A DNA stretch of 64,000 nucleotides from Spiroplasma endosymbiont of Amphimallon solstitiale (lineage in GTDB: Bacteria > Bacillota_I > Bacilli_A > Mycoplasmatales > VBWQ01). Position 1 is the stretch's first letter; each line of letters starts with the position of its first letter. The notes beneath the pieces are model-generated. The model did not search any database, had not been told where the DNA came from, and worked only from the letters and a program-made list of their open reading frames with translations. Position numbers and translations under genes: made by a program. Of the stretch, positions 20,530 to 30,277 are shown piece by piece. Where the stretch lies: contig NZ_OZ034999.1 in the NCBI RefSeq assembly GCF_964030965.1, positions 1,612,001 to 1,676,000 on the forward strand. The letters are read 5' to 3'.

Positions 20530-20694
20530 ATGGTAGCAGCAGCACTTAAAAAACATCAAGATAAATTATTAATTAAAAATTTAAAAATTCGTCTTACTAA
20601 AAATGACCATTATGAATTAAAAACATATTGTTATGAAAGAAATATAACTATGAATGATTTTGTAAGAGATTTAATTAAAAATGCAATTAAATAA
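20530..20694 (+). CDS. Ribbon-helix-helix type DNA-binding protein
   Basis: 54 residues: basic N-terminus, LKIRLTKNDHYELKTYC (beta strand then helix) and NITMNDFVRDLIKNAIK, the strand-helix-helix plan of CopG/Arc repressors (compare 'gxsxsxfvRdli'). A likely repressor of the element's own early genes. AAAGGAGATG lies upstream. The intact copy here contrasts with B, where IS5 splits it. It overlaps the next gene by 14 bp. Confidence 0.7.
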   Translation: MVAAALKKHQDKLLIKNLKIRLTKNDHYELKTYCYERNITMNDFVRDLIKNAIK

Positions 20695-20838
20695 TCAAAA
20701 AAATAATTTAATTTTTAAAAAAGAAACACATCAATATTTTATTCAAAATAAAGAATTAATATCAGTTAGTAAAATACTTGATTATTATTTAGGTAATTCA
20801 TATTGTAAATGTAATAACTGTAAATATTGTTTTAATAT

Positions 20839-21899
20839 CCTGAATTGTAAATATAAATGGGACAGTTTTTTAAAATAATTGTATTAAATCTATTGGTCTT
20901 TTATAAGATAGTGATTTTCTGGGTGTAGAATTAATTTGAAATGCTATAGTATTTAAATCTTTTTGTTTATATGAAGATAGATCTGTAGATTTTGGTAAAT
21001 ATCTTCTTAAAATACCATTATTATTTTCATTTAAACCTCTTTGACAAGGTTTACCAGGATCTGCAAAATAAATCTTAACATTACAATTTTTTTCAATTAA
21101 TTTTCATTTACTAAATTCTTTACCACGATCAAAAGTAATAGTTTTAACTGTTCCTTTTTGTAACTTTGAAATAAATTTTATTATACTTTTTGTAATATTT
21201 TCTGATTTATTATTTTTAGTTGCTAAAGGAATTGTGGTTTTTGATCATATATCAGCTAAAGTAATAATAGAACTTTTATGATCTTTACCAATGATAGTAT
21301 CACCTTCTAAATGACCAAATTCTTCTATATTTTTAATATTAGGAATGATTAAATTTCTTTCATGAATAGACTTACAATTATTAATTCTGCCCCTAGTTTC
21401 TTTTTGTTTGTGAGGTTTATTTTTTCCTTTTCTCAATAAGTTATTTTCATCAAAACCCATTCGATTTGTTTTAAACATGTTATATAAAGTTTTTGTTGAA
21501 ATACTTTTTATTTTATTTTCCTTTAAAAAATTAGCAATTATATCAAGAGCATAATTTTTAGTAATTAACAAATGATTAATAGTATTAATTTCTATTAAAG
21601 TTAAAATTATTAATTTTCTACCTGCATTTTGTTTATTTTTTTGAATTTTATTCAATATTTCTAATGGTAATAAGTTTTGATTTAATAATCTACAAACTCT
21701 ATGTACAGTTGATTTACTATAATCAATGGCTTTTGCTATTTTACGAATCGAAAATCCATAACTTTTATATTCTTTTATTGCTATTATTGATTCAATAGTC
21801 AGATACTTATACATTGTGCTAATTCCTTTCTTTTCTTAATTATAGAATTAACACAATTTAATTTTTATATAAGTGTCCTTTTTAATTTTACAATTCAGG
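20839..21899 (-). mobile_element. IS30-family element copy 2, complete
   Basis: 1061 bp with terminal repeats CCTGAATTGTAAA, inserted in the nuclease gene of A with a 3-bp TAT duplication. Transposase gene is intact (20870-21814). Confidence 0.93.
20870..21814 (-). CDS. IS30-family transposase
   Basis: 314 residues. N-terminal helix-turn-helix (FSIRKIAKAIDYSKSTVHR), then the DDE catalytic core: HLEGDTIIG (first D), TFDRGKEF (second D) and the late ADPGKPCQRGLNENNNGILR (catalytic E), the signature of IS30 proteins. One TGA (Trp) separates the catalytic half. Intact. The start sits 8 bp after GAAAGGAA. Confidence 0.93.
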
Positions 21900-22399
21900 T
21901 ATTTATAATGCAAGAATTCGTGGTAATTGTGTTCATAAAGTAGCAGAATTATATTTTAAAAATATAAATATTAAAAATATAAGTAATCAAATTAAAAATA
22001 TTATTAAAGATTTATTTTCACAAAATTATTTAAATTATTGTTATACATTATTAGATTATTTACCAAATAAATTTATTAATAATAATGAATATATTAGTGA
22101 AAAAATATTTAATTATGATATTGTTGCTGGAACACCAGATTTAATTTATAAAGAAAATAATTTAAATATAATAATAGATTTTAAAACTTATAAAGTTTTT
22201 ACTAAAGAATTATTAGAAAAATCAAAATTACAAATAATAGCATATTATTGATTATTAAAAAATAATAATTATGAATTATCAAATATTCATTTTATATGTT
22301 GAGTTAAAGAAAATGAAATTGAATTAATAAAAGTTGAAATAACAAATAAATTATTACATGAGTGAAATATGGCAATAGCACTTTGAAAGGAAGATAAAT

Positions 22400-23161
22400 A
22401 TGGCAAATTTAATATTACCTAAAACAATTACACAAAATCAAATTAATGATTTTAAAAAATATTATGAAATTACTAAATTAAATGATAAAAAATTATCCAC
22501 ATTTAATCCACAATCATTATTAAATACATTAGCAACTATATTTGAATTAAATTTATCAAATAATCCAATTAAAAAAGAATTAGCATTAATACCTTATGGA
22601 AATGAATTACAAGTACAAATACAAGAAGATGGATTTTTAACTTTATTACAAAGAAGTAATTGTGTTATTGATTTTCAAAGAGAAATTATTACAAATAAAC
22701 ATATTTATAATGATAAAACAAAACGTTGAGAAATTAATCCAGCAAAAATATTTGAACCAAAAGAAATTATTGGTTATTATGGAATGATTTGTATTAAAGA
22801 TTATTTAGGGAAAAATATTACTTTTATTAAGGGTATGACTAAACAAGAATGTGAAGAACATAGAAAAAAATATAGTAAAGCAAATGGTAATAGTCCATGA
22901 AATACTAGTTTTGACCCTATGGCTTTAAAAACAGTTATTAAAGCAATTATTAGAGATATTAATAAAAATCCAAGTATTAAATTAGAAAATCAAAATTTAA
23001 TTAATAAAGCATTACAAGTTGATCAATCAGCAATAATTGATGAAGAAATTGTTTATATTGATAATCCAAATACTAATAATGTACTTGAAAATAATACAAA
23101 TTTTCAACAATTAGAAGAAAATATAAATAAATTAGATAATTTGGTATTTAAAAATGAATAA
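22400..23161 (+). CDS. recT: RecT-family single-strand annealing protein
   Basis: 253 residues. The MANLILPKTITQNQIN start, NPQSLLNTLATIFELNL, ELQVQIQEDGFLTLLQRS and the C-terminal signature NSPWNTSFDPMALKTVIK are typical of RecT/RedB annealing proteins. It binds single-stranded DNA and anneals complementary strands during phage recombination or replication. The start overlaps the nuclease stop by 23 bp, as in exonuclease-annealase pairs. Two TGA Trp codons. Element B carries a nearly identical copy, with FDAMA in place of FDPMA. Confidence 0.88.
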
Positions 23162-23312
23162 AGAAAAATTAAATAATTATTTAATAAATGAGATTAATAA
23201 ATATTATAAATTACCAATAGAAGAAGCATTAAAAAATTATAATTTATCAGCACAACATACTTTAAAAATAATTTATGAAAAAATTAAAAATGGTGAATTT
23301 GATAATGACTAA
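23154..23312 (+). CDS. Small MNKEKL...GEFD family protein (A)
   Basis: 52 residues, MNKEKLNNYLINEIN start and KIKNGEFDND end. Element C has two relatives (29894 and 31122) with the same ends. Overlaps recT by 8 bp and the resolvase by 8 bp. Helical; function unknown. Confidence 0.6.
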   Translation: MNKEKLNNYLINEINKYYKLPIEEALKNYNLSAQHTLKIIYEKIKNGEFDND

Positions 23313-23898
23313 TTATTTACTTTCAATTGACCCAAGTATTAAAAATACTGGATTTACTTTATGAGAAAAGAAAATATATTGTGATACATATACATATATA
23401 TGAAAACCAATATTAATTAGTAGTTGTAGTTTTAAAAAAAATGGTATTGATAATTTTAATAGAGACATGCATTATGTTGTATATGGAACTTTAGAATTAA
23501 AAGATGAATTAACTAATTCTAAAAATAATTTTGATTTAATTATTGAACGTGGTACTTTTCATTCAAAAAATGGAATTGGTTATGAAACACAAGAACATTT
23601 AAGAGGTTTTATTGCTGGACAATTTAATAAATTATTAACAAAAAATATGTTAATAAGTCCTAGAACATGACAAAATTGATATTTAAATCAAGAAAATATT
23701 ATTGATACATTAATCTATAATGAAAATGAAAAAATAGGAATTGCAAATCATCCTAATAATAAATGAAATAAAGATTTATCAATAAAAATTGTTAATTATT
23801 TAACTATTATAAATAATTGAAATATAAAAATATCAAATCATGATGAAGCAGATAGTTTATTAATTGGTTGATATTATTTAAATAAGGAGAATAAATAA
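23305..23898 (+). CDS. RuvC-like Holliday junction resolvase (A)
   Basis: 197 residues, RNase H-fold endonuclease. YLLSIDPSIKNTGFTLW carries the first acidic residue, LIIERG the second, and SNHDEADSLLIGWYY the C-terminal acidic pair, as in phage RuvC/Rap-like resolvases. It likely resolves branched DNA before packaging. The first 20 and last 25 residues match B, while the central part is unrelated or highly diverged (see findings). Five or more TGA Trp codons are used. Confidence 0.8.
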
Positions 23899-24068
23899 TG
23901 TTTATGAATTTTAAATTAAAAAAAATAACAAAAATTAATAAATTATTAGATGAAAGAGCTTCTTTTTTACATATGTATTTACTTTATAGTAATGAACAAA
24001 TTAAAAAAGATATAACTATTATTTATTTAAATAATTACTTAAATAAATTAAATAAGGAGAATAAATAA
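23898..24068 (+). CDS. Small basic helical protein
   Basis: 56 residues (MFMNFKLKKITKINKLL start, LNKENK end). Its last codons contain the ribosome site of the next gene (AAGGAGAATAAATAATG). Identical in B. Function unknown. Confidence 0.55.
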   Translation: MFMNFKLKKITKINKLLDERASFLHMYLLYSNEQIKKDITIIYLNNYLNKLNKENK

Positions 24069-24193
24069 TGATATGTTATTACTGTAATAAAAAAGCAAGT
24101 ATTAAATTAAATAATAGAAAATTAAAAGATAAAGATACTAAATTTGAAATGTATTTATGTAATAAATGTTGAAATAATAAAGATTTTGATTAA
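24068..24193 (+). CDS. Small zinc-ribbon protein 3 (element A)
   Basis: 41 residues: MICYYCNKK and LCNKCW give two CxxC pairs. The start overlaps the previous stop (TAATG). Identical in B. Confidence 0.65.
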
Positions 24194-24279
24194 TAGGAGA
24201 ATAAATAATGCAAATAGCAATTTTAATTATATTTAGTTTAAATACAATATTAACTTTATTAACATTTATTTTATACTTA

Positions 24280-24342
24280 CCTGAATTGTAAATATAAATG
24301 AGACAGTTTTTTAAAATAATTGTATTAAATCTATTGGTCTTT
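24280..24342 (-). mobile_element. 63-bp IS30 end fragment
   Basis: Copies the first 63 bp of the IS30 end (CCTGAATTG to GGTCTTT) and sits directly against the complete end of copy 3. Probably the scar of an IS30 tandem or of a second insertion into the first. Confidence 0.8.
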
Positions 24343-25368
24343 CCTGAATTGTAAATATAAATGGGACAGTTTTTTAAAATAATTGTATTAAATCTATTGG
24401 TCTTTTATAAGATAGTGATTTTCTGGGTGTAGAATTAATTTGAAATGCTATAGTATTTAAATCTTTTTGTTTATATGAAGATAGATCTGTAGATTTTGGT
24501 AAATATCTTCTTAAAATACCATTATTATTTTCATTTAAACCTCTTTGACAAGGTTTACCAGGATCTGCAAAATAAATCTTAACATTACAATTTTTTTCGA
24601 TTAATTTTCATTTACTAAATTCTTTACCACGATCAAAAGTAATAGTTTTAACTGTTCCTTTTTGTAACTTTGAAATAAATTTTATTATACTTTTTGTAAT
24701 ATTTTCTGATTTATTATTTTTAGTTGCTAAAGGAATTGTGGTTTTTGATCATATATCAGCTAAAGTAATAATAGAACTTTTATGATCTTTACCAATGATA
24801 GTATCACCCTCTAAATGACCAAATTCTTCTATATTTTTAATATTAGGAATGATTAAATTTCTTTCATGAATAGACTTACAATTATTAATTCTGCCCCTAG
24901 TTTCTTTTTGTTTGTGAGGTTTATTTTTTCCTTTTCTCAATAAGTTATTTTCATCAAAACCCATTCGATTTGTTTTAAACATGTTATATAAAGTTTTTGT
25001 TGAAATACTTTTTATTTTATTTTCCTTTAAAAAATTAGCAATTATATCAAGAGCATAATTTTTAGTAATTAACAAATGATTAATAGTATTAATTTCTATT
25101 AAAGTTAAAATTATTAATTTTCTACCTGCATTTTGTTTATTTTTTTGAATTTTATTCAATATTTCTAATGGTAATAAGTTTTGATTTAATAATCTACAAA
25201 CTCTATGTACAGTTGATTTACTATAATCAATGGCTTTTGCTATTTTACGAATCGAAAATCCATAACTTTTATATTCTTTTATTGCTATTATTGATTCAAT
25301 AGTCAGATACTTATACATTGTGCTAATTCCTTTCTTTTCTTAATTATAGAATTAACACAATTTAATTT
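24343..25368 (-). mobile_element. IS30-family element copy 3 (major part)
   Basis: Terminal repeat at 24343. The intact transposase frame is 24374-25318 (314 codons, same as copy 2). The element is cut 50 bp upstream of the gene by element C; the missing terminal 35 bp lie at 47199-47233. The outer flanks share TTA (24277-24279 and 47234-47236). Confidence 0.92.
25361..25368. repeat. 8-bp target duplication, left of element C
   Basis: TTTAATTT, repeated at 47191-47198. The undisturbed IS30 copies have a single TTTAATTT here. Confidence 0.95.
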
Positions 25369-25399
25369 GGGAGCGTGACAAAGATGTCGATAACAACTC
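25369..25399 (+). repeat. Left terminal repeat of element C
   Basis: GGGAGCGT is identical to the right end read outward-in; the next 20 bases share GATGT and GATAACAA-like blocks imperfectly. Confidence 0.85.
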
Positions 25400-25539
25400 A
25401 TTTCCCTTAAATAGCTCCTTTCTTTTTTAAACCCTTGAATTAAAAATAAATGACAAAAGACGAGAATAAAAATCTTGTCTTTTTTTTGTAATTGTAAAAT
25501 TTTAAAATTTTTAATAACCGTCTTTAACGCTATTATCAA

Positions 25540-25795
25540 CACGTGTTAGGGAACTAAAAAAGTGAACTACAACACAGTTGTTAAAAATAGTAGCTAGAAC
25601 ATGTGGACTTGCATGGATAAATAAAAAGTGGAGTGATACCTAATAAAATATACTAACCATTAATGGTAATCCTTGGGGTGGAAGCGGATTGGAAACTAGT
25701 ATATATAGACCTGTTGTAGGGACCTATTGTATTAATTCTATTCTTTATTTAACCAACCTTGCCACCCACCCAGTGAGCAAGTGTTGGTTTTATTT
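25540..25795 (+). ncRNA. Candidate structured non-coding RNA with terminator
   Basis: A 250-nt stretch with no ORF, clearly richer in G and C than its surroundings (for example CCTTGGGGTGGAAGCGGATTGG), ends in a long hairpin AACCAACCTTGC...GCAAGTGTTGGTT (25751-25790) followed by a T-rich run. It lies between the left end of C and its first gene. No known RNA family recognised. Orientation is inferred from the terminator. Confidence 0.45.
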
Positions 25796-25820
25796 TTTAT
25801 TTTTTTTGAAAAATTTTTTT

Positions 25821-25966
25821 GGGCGAGAAAATAAATTTCAAACTTTTAAAAAAAATTGAGCGGTGCCGGTTCAATTAAAGTATTAATTTGTTAAACACAA
25901 ATTAAATAAATATTGAATCGAATGCCTCGATTTCTTTTTAAAATTTCACAATTTATTTTTGAGCCC
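25821..25966. other. 146-bp long imperfect inverted repeat
   Basis: Outer arms GGGCGAGAAAATAAATT and AATTTATTTTTGAGCCC pair; inner blocks TTGAGCGGTGCCGGTTCAAT and ATTGAATCGAATGCCTCGA pair imperfectly; the tip is TAATTTGT-TAAAC-ACAAATTA. The whole segment can fold as one rod. It could be a MITE (ends GGGC resemble the element ends) or a phage origin/packaging or RNA element. No clear target duplication. Confidence 0.6.
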
Positions 25967-26025
25967 AGTTTTCATGGAATGAATAAAACGAATAGTAGTA
26001 TTATTAATAATCTAAAAATCAAAAT

Positions 26026-26059
26026 ATATGTTCTTTATGCTACAAGCAACAGAACATAT
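26026..26059. promoter_or_regulatory. Hairpin just upstream of element C early gene 1
   Basis: ATATGTTCT / AGAACATAT stem with a 16-nt loop containing TTATGCTAC, a string also found in the hairpin before early operon A. It ends 15 bp before the start codon. Possible operator or attenuator. Confidence 0.45.
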
Positions 26060-26329
26060 TAGGAAAGGATTATTATGCAAATAGAATTTAAAAAAGAACA
26101 AATTGTAAAAGATAAACCACAATCTATTCTTATTGATTATGGTGAATATAAATTACAATTTCCAAAATGAATGGTTAAAAATAATAGTTTTATTGTTGAT
26201 GATAAATATACATATTGAGTTTTTAATTTAGAAAATATTAAAAGAGAATTAAGTGGTAATGAATTAATAAAATTATTAGAACCATATATTAAAGACCAAA
26301 AAATAACCTTTAATTTTGTAGAAAAGTAA

Positions 26330-27703
26330 GGCAATGTTTAGTAATCTGTGTAACTTACAAAAATAACTATGTTTAATTAATTCTAGTAAATATAATTAAA
26401 TGACTAGAAAGAGTGAGTTACAGATGGCTAAAAAACAAAATATTAATAATAATGATCCAATATCAAAAGCAGTAGATTTATTATTAGAAAATACTGAAGA
26501 TTTAACAACAGTTTTTAAAGAAGGGGGTTTATATAAAGAATTAACAAAACGTTTAGTTGAAAAAATGTTGAATTCTGAAATGCAAAATTATTTAGGATAT
26601 GAAAAAAATCAACATAGTAATACTGAAAATGCTCGTAATGGTACAAGTTCAAAAAAATTAATAACTCAACAAGGTAAAATTGAGATTGATGTACCAAGAG
26701 ATCGCAATAGTGATTTTACTCCTGTAATAGTTGCAAAAAGACAGCGAAGATTTGATGGTTTTGATCAACAAGTGCTTTCACTATATGCAAAAGGTATGAC
26801 TCTATCTGACATTAGAATGCAGTTACAAGAGTTATATCATGGTGCTGATATTAGTGAAAGTGTTATTAGTCAAATTACTGATGATGTTATTGATGATGTC
26901 AAAGCATGACAAAATCGACCATTAGAAAGCATTTATCCGATTGTTTATTTTGATTGTATAGTAGTTAAAGTTCGACAAGATAAACGGATTATTAATAAAT
27001 CAGTTTATATAGCATTAGGAGTTGATTTAGAAGGTAAAAAAGATGTTTTAGGCTTATGAATTAGTGAAAATGAAGGTGCTAAATTTTGATTAGCTAATTT
27101 CACAGAAATGAAAAATCGAGGCTTAAATGATATTTTGATTGCTTGTAGTGATAATTTAACAGGCATGTCAGAAGCAATACAAGCAGTTTATCCTAAAACA
27201 GAACATCAATTATGCATTGTTCATCAAATTCGAAATAGTTTAAAATATGTTTCATACAAACATCGAAAAACTCTAGTTACAGATTTAAAACCAATTTATA
27301 GTGCATGTAGTGAAGAACAAGCAATGCAAGCTTTAGAATCATTTGAAAGTAAATGAAATAAACAATATCCCCAAATTGCTAAATCTTGATATAAAAATTG
27401 AGAAAATTTGATGATTTTTATTAGTTATCCTGCAGAAATCAAAAGAGTAATTTATACAACAAATGCTATTGAATCTGTTAATAGTCAATTACGAAAAGTT
27501 ATTAGAAACAAAAAAGCTTTTCCTAATGATATGTCAGTTTTTAAAATATTTTATTTAGCAATTGAAAATATAACAAAAAAATGAACATTGCCTATTCAAA
27601 ATTGAAATACAGCAATTGCTCATTTTATGATAAAATTTGAAGACAGAATTAATCTGAACTAGTACTTTGTAAAACAAAGATACACAGATTTCTAAAAAGC
27701 CTC
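26330..27703 (+). mobile_element. IS256-family element copy 1, complete
   Basis: 1374 bp. Ends GGCAATGTTTAGTAATCTGTG and GAGGCTTTTTAGAAATCTGTG are imperfect inverted repeats. Target duplication AAAAGTAA (26322-26329 and 27704-27711). Confidence 0.95.
26400..27662 (+). CDS. IS256-family (Mutator-type) transposase
   Basis: 420 residues from the first ATG; an ATG eight codons later (MAKKQNINN) is an equally possible start. Catalytic residues: VYFDCIVVK (first D), [10 protein letters not shown] (second D), C/H region [16 protein letters not shown], and [14 protein letters not shown] (E). Several TGA Trp codons divide the frame in the standard code. Intact, and the same as copies 2 and 3 apart from single bases. 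Confidence 0.95.
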
Positions 27704-28117
27704 AAAAGTAATGATACATGATAAAGTGTTATTTTTAGAGAATTTTTACACTAAATAATGTTACTTTTAACAAATTTTTAATTAAAAATAATATTTTAAG
27801 TGTAAATTGATGAATAATTTTTGGTCATCCATACTTTTCTACATAATTAAAAAAAATAACTGTTAATAAACCAATTATTCCAAAAGAATATTATCTTAAT
27901 GATATAAAACTTGAACCACTAACATTTTATGACCAGCATAATAGTTGATTTATGGGTGAAATAACTGATAACAAAACTAAAATTACTAATCCTTGTTTTA
28001 AATATAACATTACGTGAGAAGAAAACAGAAAAGGTTTTAAAATAAATAATCCATATAATCATAATGATTTACCAATTAATTATATAGTTACTTCTTATAA
28101 GGAAATTTCAACTCATA

Positions 28118-28288
28118 ATGAAAAAGTATTTTTGTTGAACATGTAAACAACATAAATTAGATTATTTATTCTTTAATACTAATGATATAAAAACAAAAAA
28201 ATATTTTTTAAGAGATAACAATAGTAAAGCAATTTGTTCTGACTGTATTTTAAATATTAGGTTAAGTAGGAGGTATAAATATGGATAA
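28118..28288 (+). CDS. Small zinc-ribbon protein (element C)
   Basis: 56 residues, MKKYFCWTCKQHK... and AICSDCIL: two CxxC pairs. Overlaps the end of early gene 1 by 29 bp in another frame and the next gene by 8 bp. Positional counterpart of the A gene at 20122. Confidence 0.55.
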
Positions 28289-28484
28289 AGAATATTTAAC
28301 TAAAAGAGGAACGATTTACATAACGGACAGTGATGATATTGAATTTAAAATAGGACTAATTAAACTGATTGATGATTTAAAAAAAGATAATTTAGTTTGT
28401 GGTCATAAAGAATTTATTGAAGAATGTAAATATTGTTGATGTAATTGTGATTTAGAAATTATTAAAACAATTATTAGAGGTTAA
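28281..28484 (+). CDS. Cys-rich small protein (element C)
   Basis: 67 residues, MDKEYLTKRGTIYITDSDD start and a C-terminal cluster CGHKEFIEECKYCWCNC, a likely metal site. AGGAGG is its strong ribosome site. Function unknown. Confidence 0.65.
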
Positions 28485-28492
28485 CTTAATTA

Positions 28493-28930
28493 ATGCAATA
28501 TGAGTTAATTATCGGTATTGACCCTGCTGGTATTGGTAATAACGGAATTGTTATATATTCAAATGAAACTAATAATATTCTCTTTAATGAAACATTTAAA
28601 ACTAAAACGGTTTTAGAAAGTAAAAATTTGTATAAAGAATACTTTTTATTAATTAAAAAACATTCTGATAATAAAAAAATAATAGTTATTGTAGAAAATT
28701 TCTTTTTAAATTCAAAACAATTATTAACTAATCCATTAGCAACTCCTAAAATTATTGGTGCATTAATGGTATTAGTAGAAGATATTATGAACTGAGATTA
28801 TCAAGAAAGTGAACCAAAAAATAAAACTAAAATAGAAAATTATAAAGGAAATATAAAATTAACAAAACATGAACAAGATGCTTATAAGCATATTCAATAC
28901 TATTTAAGGAATTATAAAAATGAAAGATAA
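28493..28930 (+). CDS. RuvC-like resolvase of element C
   Basis: 145 residues. IIGIDPAGIGNNGIVIY holds the first Asp, IVIVENFFL the second acidic position, and KHEQDAYKHIQYYL the C-terminal acidic/His segment of RNase H-fold resolvases. It is shorter than the A/B versions and not closely similar. Likely processes branched DNA for packaging. Overlaps the next gene by 11 bp. Confidence 0.7.
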
Positions 28931-29213
28931 AGCCAATTATGTCAAATTAACAGTAAAACTGAGTAACACTATTGAAGCAAAATATTATGAAAAAGGTAAT
29001 AAAGAATTATATTATAGTGTTCGAGGTCAATGAAATGGTTTAAACTATGTTACTTTAATTTTTAATAACCCAAAATTTTATAGACGCTGTATTTTATTAA
29101 ACAAAAATGATGAAATTATAGTAACTGGTGAAATCTTTAATAATTGAAATATGAATATAAATCGTGCATTTTGTTCAATTAATGTTAAATGATTTAAAAA
29201 ATGAAAAGAGTAA
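28920..29213 (+). CDS. Possible OB-fold, SSB-like small protein
   Basis: 97 residues with alternating beta-strand pattern (NYVKLTVKLSN, YYSVRGQW, NYVTLIFN, EIIVTGEIFN, FCSINVKWFKKW) and many aromatics. This is the look of a small OB-fold single-strand-binding protein, but no diagnostic motif is present. Lies directly after the resolvase. Confidence 0.45.
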
Positions 29214-29216
29214 AAA

Positions 29217-29378
29217 ATGATATTATGAAAAATTTTATTAATAATACTAATATTAATAACATCTATAACACTAATAATAATTTTAATATTTATTATTAAA
29301 GAGTTAAAAAATGAATATAAAGTATTAAAAATATTAAGCGAATTTGCTAATCAAATTGAAAATAAGGAGAATAAATAA
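29217..29378 (+). CDS. Small membrane protein (element C)
   Basis: 53 residues; one long membrane helix (ILLIILILITSITLIIILIF) then a charged tail ending ENKENK, which contains the next gene's ribosome site. Confidence 0.55.
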
Positions 29379-29602
29379 TGAAATGTTTTCTATGCATGCA
29401 TGGAGAAATATATTCTCCAAAAACCTTGTATAAAATAAAAAAATTGAAAAAAATAATTTACAAAGATAAAGATATTGATAGTGAAGATTTTAAGAAAAGA
29501 TATTCATATCTTTTAAAAAAATTAGGTGATGGTGATACTCAAATTATTTGAATAAATTTATTAATAAAGCAAGAAAAAAATGATAGAAAAGAGAAAAAAT
29601 AA
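29378..29602 (+). CDS. Small basic protein (element C)
   Basis: 74 residues, MKCFLCMHGEIYSP with one CxxC, then lysine-rich helices. The start overlaps the preceding stop (TAATG), after GGAGAATAA. Function unknown. Confidence 0.5.
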
Positions 29603-29706
29603 TGAATAGATGTGAACATGAAGATGTAAGTATTTAATTAGTATTTAGATGTGATAATTGTAAAGCTGTTCAGTTTCAACATCCAAAAAATAATAAGGAG
29701 AAATAA
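29602..29706 (+). pseudogene. Small zinc-ribbon gene with an in-frame TAA
   Basis: MNRCEHEDVSI, then TAA (29635-29637), then in the same frame LVFRCDNCKAVQFQ to a second TAA. The two halves together form a 34-residue ribbon-like protein with CDNC. Confidence 0.5.
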
Positions 29707-29708
29707 TT

Positions 29709-29792
29709 ATGAAAATTTGTAAAGATTGTAAAGAAAATTATAATTGACCAAATTGTGAAAATTGTTTTAAAAATAATGATAATAAAAATTAA
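29709..29792 (+). CDS. 27-residue Cys-rich peptide
   Basis: MKICKDCKENYNWPNCENC: two CxxC pairs in 27 residues; AAGGAG upstream. A minimal zinc knuckle. Short, so moderate confidence. Confidence 0.45.
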
Positions 29793-29901
29793 AAAGAATA
29801 ATAAATGTGGTTATGGTAGAGTTTATGCCCATAAATGTAATAACTTATGTAAGCAAAAACAAAATAAAAGAGTTAGGAAAGAGAGATTAAATTATGAATA
29901 A
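29776..29901 (+). CDS. Small basic Cys-containing peptide
   Basis: 41 residues, lysine/arginine-rich with three Cys (KCGYGRVYAHKCNNLC). Overlaps both neighbours. No clear ribosome site; tentative. Confidence 0.35.
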   Translation: MIIKIKKNNKCGYGRVYAHKCNNLCKQKQNKRVRKERLNYE

Positions 29902-30031
29902 AGAAAAATTACTTAAATATATAAAAGATATAATTAAATGAACTAAAAAAATTAATTATACAAACTCTGATTTTGACAAAAATATTTTAAATTTATTAAT
30001 TGAAAAAATAGAAAAAGGTGAATTTGACTAA
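29894..30031 (+). CDS. MNKEKL...GEFD family protein (C, first)
   Basis: 45 residues, MNKEKLLKYIKDIIK start and IEKIEKGEFD end. Relative of 23154 (A) and 31122 (C). Its stop overlaps the next start (CTAATG). Confidence 0.6.
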
Positions 30032-30276
30032 TGATAATATTACCTACTTTGTTTGAAAATAAAGATGAAATTGAAATATTATCACCATTTCCAAAAGCAA
30101 TTCATACAAGTAATGATATTAGAGCAATTATTTTAAGACAATATCCAAATGTTAAATCAAAACACATAATTGTTTCTGATCCCGAAAGTAATGTTGCATT
30201 AATAGTTGGTGATAATGATGTTTATCAAGGTTGAATTAAAGTAACAGTTAAAAAATTAGAAATTAAAGGAGAATAA
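30031..30276 (+). CDS. Hypothetical late-region protein, 81 aa
   Basis: MIILPTLFENKDEIEIL start; mixed alpha/beta, ends WIKVTVKKLEIKGE. It contains KHIIVSDPESNVALIVGDND. No family recognised. The next gene starts 1 bp after its stop. Confidence 0.6.
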
Positions 30277-30277
30277 A

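Larger units (their letters stand above)
20681..22422 (+). pseudogene. PD-(D/E)XK exonuclease gene split by IS30 (copy A)
   Basis: Rebuilt protein 225 residues. Near residue 45 is a cysteine cluster YCKCNNCKYC, possibly a metal site. The nuclease core follows: NCVHKVAELYF, then AGTPDLIY and IIIDFKTYK (the D...DxK active site of RecB/Cas4/lambda-exonuclease type). Its partner is the overlapping recT gene; together they form a RecE/RecT-like end-resection and annealing pair. IS30 copy 2 (20839-21899) enters after codon 52, right after the cysteine cluster, with TAT duplicated. The catalytic part remains as an orphan frame. Confidence 0.82.
26308..27851 (-). mobile_element. MITE copy 6, interrupted by IS256
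   Basis: Pieces 26308-26329 and 27712-27851 add to 162 bp; the outer duplication AAAAATAAC is perfect. The MITE therefore arrived before IS256 copy 1. Confidence 0.92.
26075..28146 (+). pseudogene. Element C early protein 1 (split by MITE containing IS256)
   Basis: Rebuilt 172-residue protein: MQIEFKKEQIVKDKPQSIL... to ...THNEKVFLLNM. The C-terminal block CFKYNITWEENRKGFKINNPY is homologous to early protein 1 of A and B. A MITE entered after codon 77 (AAAAATAAC duplicated), and IS256 copy 1 then entered the MITE. GGAAAGGA precedes the start. Confidence 0.8.

Noticed and set aside
20681-20878. Cas4 protein (Cys cluster plus nuclease)
   Set aside because: Cysteines lie before the core and not after the DxK motif, there are no CRISPR genes, and recT overlaps it: a phage exonuclease is the better reading.
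22491-22503. TTATCCACA as a DnaA box marking an origin
   Set aside because: A single match lying inside the recT coding frame, with no cluster or AT-rich unwinding region specific to it.
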